NCBI GenBank assembly: GCA_016704145.1
Contig: JADJAS010000007.1
Span: 124,001-188,000, forward strand
Source: Rhodocyclaceae bacterium
GTDB taxonomy: Bacteria > Pseudomonadota > Gammaproteobacteria > Burkholderiales > Rhodocyclaceae
DNA length: 64,000 nt
Direction of reading: 5' to 3'
Positions 58,706-64,000 of the stretch are shown here, in pieces. The translations under genes were made by a program, and so were the position numbers. The number at the start of each line of letters is the position of its first letter. The stretch's first letter is position 1. The notes beneath the pieces were generated by a model. That model searched no databases. It was not told the DNA's origin and saw only the letters and a program-made list of their open reading frames with translations.

Positions 58706-58830
58706 ACTGCCACGAATATCGATAAGCGTCTGCTTTTTATAAACTAATGGCCCTGCCAGCCCATGATCCACTATCGGGCATGGAAGGTTTGTTTCCACAA
58801 ACAGGACCAGGCTGGAATAAACAATTCCAC

Positions 58831-60198
58831 TCACTCAATCGGACCGCCATCGGTCTTCAATACCGGCAAGATCAACGTAAACACCACGCCCCCCCCGGGG
58901 CCGTTGCTGACCGCGAGATTGCCGCCATGGCGCTCGATGATCCCGTAGCTGATCGCCAGGCCCAGACCCGTGCCCTTGCCGACCGGCTTGGTGGTGAAGA
59001 ACGGATCGAACACGCGCGGCAGATTTTCCCGGGCAATGCCCGGCCCGTTGTCAGCGAAGCGGAGGCGGATTTCCTGATCATCGACTTCCGCATCGATCGC
59101 GAGTCGTGCTTCGCCCTGCCCGGCCGTGGCGTCGCAGGCGTTCTGCACCAGATTCATGACCACCTGCTGCAATTGCCCGGCCGAACCTTTTGCCATCAGC
59201 GTGGCCGGGAGCCGCATGCCGACGCGGAAATGCGTCGGCGCCGCCTTGCTTACCCAATGCACGGCACGCTCGATGACCGGCACCAGATCGACCGACTCGA
59301 ATTGATCGCGATCCACCGCCGAGAAACGCTTCAGTCCGTCGACGATGTCGCGCGTGCGCTCCGCTCCCTCGGCGGTACCTTCGATCAGCGACGGCAGATC
59401 GGCCAGCAGGCGGTCAATGCCGAGTTCATCGCGCAGCGCGTCGAGGCGCCCCCAGTCTTCCTTGCGATGGACGGCATCGAGATAGCCGTTCAGACGGTTG
59501 GCGTAGCGCTTCAGGGCCAGCACGTTGCCGAACACAAAGCTGATCGGATTGTTCAACTCGTGGGCAACCCCGGCGACCAGGCGTCCAAGCGAGGCCATCT
59601 TTTCCGAATGCAGCAGTTGCTGCTGGGTGCGCTTGAGATCCTCGTGCGCCTGGCGCAAGGCCTTGTAGGCGCGGCGCAGTTCACCGACCGGTCGGCCGGT
59701 GATCACCACGCCGAGCATCTTGCCGGTGGCGCTGTAGCGCGGCGTGCAGTTGAGCGATACCGGAATGGCACCACCGTCCGCCGCGCGCAGTTGCATCTCG
59801 CAGTCATGGAGGGTTTCGCCGATGTGACCGGCGAAGAAATGCTGCGCCTGCTGGCGCGATGCCTCGTCGGCGAACAGATCGAAGATGCGCCGGCCCTTCA
59901 GCACCGCCTCGTCCTGTCCCGTCAGCCGCTGCAAGGCCTGATTGACGCCCTCGATCACTCCGGCGCGATTGCAGACCAGCAGCACGTCCGACATCGATGT
60001 CAGCACCGAGACGATGAACTGCTGCGATTCCTCCAGCGCCGCGTTTTTGTCCTCCAGCGCCACCTCGTACTGCAGGAGATCGCTATACACCTCGTCCATC
60101 TTCTGGATCACATCCAGCCAGACGTCCTCGCTCGCCCCGGCCCGCGCCGCCGCGACCAGTTGCTCGATACCCTCCGGGTGGAGCTTGTCGTCGCTCAT
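58831..60198 (-). CDS. hupT: H2-signalling histidine kinase HupT/HoxJ
   Basis: A 455-residue soluble kinase. A coiled coil (about 40-65) and PAS domain (70-180) precede the dimerisation/H-box (GRLVAGVAHELNNPISF, His near residue 218) and a HATPase domain with N-box NLVQNACDA, DNGPGI and GKGTGLGLAIS. There is no membrane helix, as expected for a partner of the cytosolic sensor hydrogenase. It overlaps the hupV stop by one base. A GTG 15 bases upstream is less likely than ATG 60198. Confidence 0.9.
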   Translation of the reverse strand: MSDDKLHPEGIEQLVAAARAGASEDVWLDVIQKMDEVYSDLLQYEVALEDKNAALEESQQFIVSVLTSMSDVLLVCNRAGVIEGVNQALQRLTGQDEAVLKGRRIFDLFADEASRQQAQHFFAGHIGETLHDCEMQLRAADGGAIPVSLNCTPRYSATGKMLGVVITGRPVGELRRAYKALRQAHEDLKRTQQQLLHSEKMASLGRLVAGVAHELNNPISFVFGNVLALKRYANRLNGYLDAVHRKEDWGRLDALRDELGIDRLLADLPSLIEGTAEGAERTRDIVDGLKRFSAVDRDQFESVDLVPVIERAVHWVSKAAPTHFRVGMRLPATLMAKGSAGQLQQVVMNLVQNACDATAGQGEARLAIDAEVDDQEIRLRFADNGPGIARENLPRVFDPFFTTKPVGKGTGLGLAISYGIIERHGGNLAVSNGPGGGVVFTLILPVLKTDGGPIE

Positions 60199-61640
60199 CA
60201 ATGCACCGTGCACACCATGCAGGGATCGAAGGAGCGGACGACGTGCTGGACGGCAACCGGTGATTTTTCACCCTCGCCAACGGGCACGTCGACCAATGCC
60301 CGCTCGAGGGCTCCGGGCTGGCCGACGCGGTCGCGCGGCGAGAAGTTCCAAGTGGTGGGCGCGATGATCTGGTAGTTGTGGATGCGGCCGCGGCGGATGT
60401 TCAGCCAGTGGCCGAGCGAACCGCGCGCGGCTTCGACGAGACCGGCGCACTCTGCCTCGGCGGGCAATTCGCCCGTCACCGAGAAGGGCTCGCCGGGGCG
60501 CAACGCCTCGGCCCAATGCTCCATGGCCGGCAACAGGCGCGCCACTTCCAGCAAGCGGGCGACCACGCGCGCCTCGACACCGCCGCCTTCGCGTTCGATC
60601 ATGTCGCGCACCAGCGGATGGCCGGCCACCAGTTGCCTGGCCAACGCGCCCGTTTCGACCGCCTCGCCGCCCAAGCGAGGCGCCTTGCACCAGCTGTAGG
60701 CGGCATCCTTGTCGGCGATCGGCAGGGTCGAGCCGCGCGACGGCGGCAGCGGCTCGGTGGCATCGGCGTACCAGGCGTGGCTGACGTCCTCGGCGATGCG
60801 CGCCGGGTCGAGTGGCCGCGCGCCCCCGGACCAGATGCCGGCCGGCCACCAGCGTCCGTTCTCCTGCTCGTAGGCGCCGTAGCTCATGAAGGCGACGCCG
60901 GCCTGGCCGAGTGCACGCAGGTTCAGCGCACGCGCGGCGCGCAGAAACAGGCCGAAGTCGCTCTCGGCATGGCGTTCGGCCCAGCGCGCCAGTTCGTCGC
61001 TCGAAGCGATCGCGGCCACCGCTTCGAGCGCGTCGCCGAACAGGACGCGCTCGAGAAACTGGCGGAACTCGCGCAGCACGCGCAGCAGGCGCAGGCGCCC
61101 GGAAGCGTTGACCGGATGCGTCGAGCCGCCCGGCTGAAGCGTGAGCGTATGCGGCCACTTGCCGGCGAGCAGGCCCATCGATCGCATCAACCCGGCGCGC
61201 GCCGGCAGGAAATCGCCCGCCGCCGCGCCCCTCACGGCGGTGAAGCGACCTGCCGCGGCGCGCCACCACGGCTGACTTTCGTAGCAGGGCCGCGCGAAGT
61301 CGGGCATGAAGAAAAGGTAGAAATGGGTGACGTGATCGGCGACGTTCTCCACGGCCTGGATGAGATTGGCGACCAGTCGGCCATTCGCGGGTGGCGCGAT
61401 GCCCATGGCGCCGGCCAGCGCCCGGGCGGCGGCGGCGGATTGCGAGACCGAGCAGATGCCGCAAATGCGCGGCACGAACACCAGCGCATCCGGGGGCGCC
61501 TTGCCCTGCAGGATCTGCTCGAAACCGCGATAGAGCGAGCTCCTGACACGCGCCGCGCGCACGCGTCCGTCGGTCACGTCGAGGATCACCTCGAGGTCGC
61601 CCTCGACCCGATTGAAGGGCCCGACGATCAGGCGGCTCAT
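60198..61640 (-). CDS. hupV: sensor hydrogenase large subunit HupV/HoxC
   Basis: A 480-residue [NiFe] large subunit of the H2-sensing (group 2b) type. Ni ligands are in VPRICGICSVSQS and the terminal DPCMVCTVH. The protein stops exactly at this His, so it lacks the peptide removed by a protease from catalytic subunits; that is diagnostic of sensor enzymes. With HupU and HupT it reports H2 to the activator. Copy 7 of the dispersed motif lies inside, antisense (61257-61281). Confidence 0.93.
   Translation of the reverse strand: MSRLIVGPFNRVEGDLEVILDVTDGRVRAARVRSSLYRGFEQILQGKAPPDALVFVPRICGICSVSQSAAAARALAGAMGIAPPANGRLVANLIQAVENVADHVTHFYLFFMPDFARPCYESQPWWRAAAGRFTAVRGAAAGDFLPARAGLMRSMGLLAGKWPHTLTLQPGGSTHPVNASGRLRLLRVLREFRQFLERVLFGDALEAVAAIASSDELARWAERHAESDFGLFLRAARALNLRALGQAGVAFMSYGAYEQENGRWWPAGIWSGGARPLDPARIAEDVSHAWYADATEPLPPSRGSTLPIADKDAAYSWCKAPRLGGEAVETGALARQLVAGHPLVRDMIEREGGGVEARVVARLLEVARLLPAMEHWAEALRPGEPFSVTGELPAEAECAGLVEAARGSLGHWLNIRRGRIHNYQIIAPTTWNFSPRDRVGQPGALERALVDVPVGEGEKSPVAVQHVVRSFDPCMVCTVH
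61257..61281 (+). repeat. dispersed 25-base motif, copy 7
   Basis: GGCGCGCCACCACGG followed by CTGACTTTCG, antisense in hupV. Confidence 0.5.
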
Positions 61641-61647
61641 CGCGGCC

Positions 61648-62642
61648 TCACGGCTTCCGGGCCGGACGCGGCCAGCGGATGACGTGGTCGGCCTTGGCGT
61701 TCTGCCGCACGCGCGCCGGCGTCGCCGATTTCGACAAGGCGGCGAGCGCCACGAACCACGCCTTCGGCATGTCGAGCGGCAAGCCGATCGGAATGCCCGC
61801 CACCTTCGGCGTGACGGTGAACGGATGGCCCGGCTCCTCGAAGCCGGGTTCGGTGCAGCTGATGCAGGCATAACCGCCATCGGTACAGGAGCCGCCGCCG
61901 TTCCAGGGCCGCAGATTGCAATCGGCATGGGCTTGCGTGCCCTTGCAGCCGAGGTGTTCCATCAGGCAGCCCTGATCGCCGTTCTTCTCGGCGCTGGCCT
62001 TGAACTCGTAGAACTCGTTGCGCGCGCAGCCGTGATGCACCAGGACGTCCGTGTAGAAGCGCGGACGCGCGAGTTCGTCGAGGTCGGCCTCGTGCAATTC
62101 GTCGCGCGCCAGCGACAGCAGCGTCTCGGTCACCCAGTCGGGATGCGTCGGACAGCCCGAGACATTGACCACCGGCAGCCCGGCGCCGGCTCGGAACGCG
62201 GCGCCGAGCAGGCCGCCGGAATTCGTGCCATCGTATTGCAGGCCGCAGGCATCGGTGGGATTGACGCCGGCCGCGGTGATACCGCCGAAGGCCGCGCACG
62301 AACCGACGGCCACGACGTGCCGGGCGTGCGCCGCCAGCAGTTTCACCCACTCGATCATCGGCCGACCGGTGCCGGCGAGCACATGAAAGCGGCCGCTGCC
62401 GTGCGGGCCGCGCAGCAGCGAGCCTTCGATGCACAATACGTCGAAGTCGCGGCGGCCATCGGCGCAGGACTCCAGGATGTCCAGCGATTCGTCGGCGCTC
62501 GCCTCCGAGAGGCTTGGATGCCAGACGATCTCGATGCCGGCGTCGGCCAGCGTGGCGAACAGCGGCCCCCCATCGCCACCGATCCATGAGAGCGTACAGC
62601 CGCCACAGCCGCCCGATTGCAGCCACATCACTCGCATCGGCG

Positions 62643-62646
<4 letters not shown>
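61648..62646 (-). CDS. hupU: sensor hydrogenase small subunit HupU/HoxB
   Basis: A 332-residue small subunit without a Tat signal or C-terminal anchor, so cytosolic. The proximal cluster motif is complete here (SGGCGGCTLS), unlike in HybO, with GSCAAFGG and SGCPTHPD. Medial and distal ligands follow (HHGCARNEF, CLMEHLGCKG, CNLRPWNGGGSC, CISC). The start is GTG at 62646, overlapping the hoxA stop by 4 bases; ATG at 62637 is an alternative. Confidence 0.92.

Positions 62647-64000
<1,354 letters not shown>

Noticed and set aside
60378..61682. 434-codon open frame antisense to hupV
   Set aside because: A GC-rich shadow frame with no signal, motif or ribosome site; hupV is clear.

Overview
The window is about 64 kb of GC-rich chromosome-like DNA. 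It reads as a facultatively anaerobic, respiratory betaproteobacterium, most likely from the Rhodocyclales. That is an inference from gene content: an atypical (clade II) nitrous-oxide reductase cluster, heme-copper enzymes with their assembly factors, and an H2 uptake system with nickel import. No rRNA, tRNA or CRISPR array was seen.

Region 1 (1-9605, + strand) is a nos cluster entered at the 3' part of nosZ. It continues with two c-type cytochromes, a NosB-like membrane protein, nosD, nosG, nosH, nosF, nosL, nosY and a TlpA-like thioredoxin. There is no nosR. A strong terminator-like hairpin and an FNR-like box separate nosZ from the rest. Region 2 (9621-19140) is mainly housekeeping: a MenA/UbiA prenyltransferase, branched-chain amino acid genes (cimA, a LeuE-like exporter, leuC, leuD), an MFS transporter, a phosphatase, two secreted small proteins and a pentapeptide-repeat protein.

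Region 3 (19105-32756) is the most unusual part. Two CtaA-like heme synthases diverge from an operon across a 331-bp regulatory region that carries two RegA/PrrA-like boxes. The operon encodes a 47-residue membrane peptide, a CuA subunit II, a B-family heme-copper subunit I that lacks the catalytic tyrosine (so it may be a nitric oxide reductase), ctaB, a SCO protein and two fusion proteins. The fusions are cytochrome b + 2x[4Fe-4S] + MvhD-like domain, and cytochrome b + [2Fe-2S] ferredoxin + flavin/NAD(P)H reductase, with a small anchored protein between them. Facing them is a second heme-copper-fold protein in which two of the three CuB histidines are missing, next to TlpA and SCO genes. Together with nosZ this suggests a non-standard NO/N2O respiratory block.

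Region 4 (32881-45415) holds a nitroreductase, a WYL regulator, a DUF465 protein, hupK cut off from its promoter by an IS1595-type element with intact ends and an 8-bp target duplication, a nickel uptake operon (nikK, nikL, an outer-membrane barrel, nikM, nikQ, nikO), an 11-mer repeat protein, two metabolic enzymes, a GGDEF-EAL protein and nikR.

Region 5 (45419-64000, all - strand) is a complete Hyb-type [NiFe]-hydrogenase locus. Read right to left it has an NtrC-type activator (hoxA), a sensor hydrogenase (hupU, hupV), a kinase (hupT), a sigma-54 promoter, hybO-A-B-C-D, a HypC-family chaperone, hybE, hypA-B-F-C-D-E, hypX, a small unknown gene and nikR. The small subunit has proline in place of one proximal-cluster cysteine.

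A 25-base motif recurs at seven places across the window, inside and between unrelated genes.
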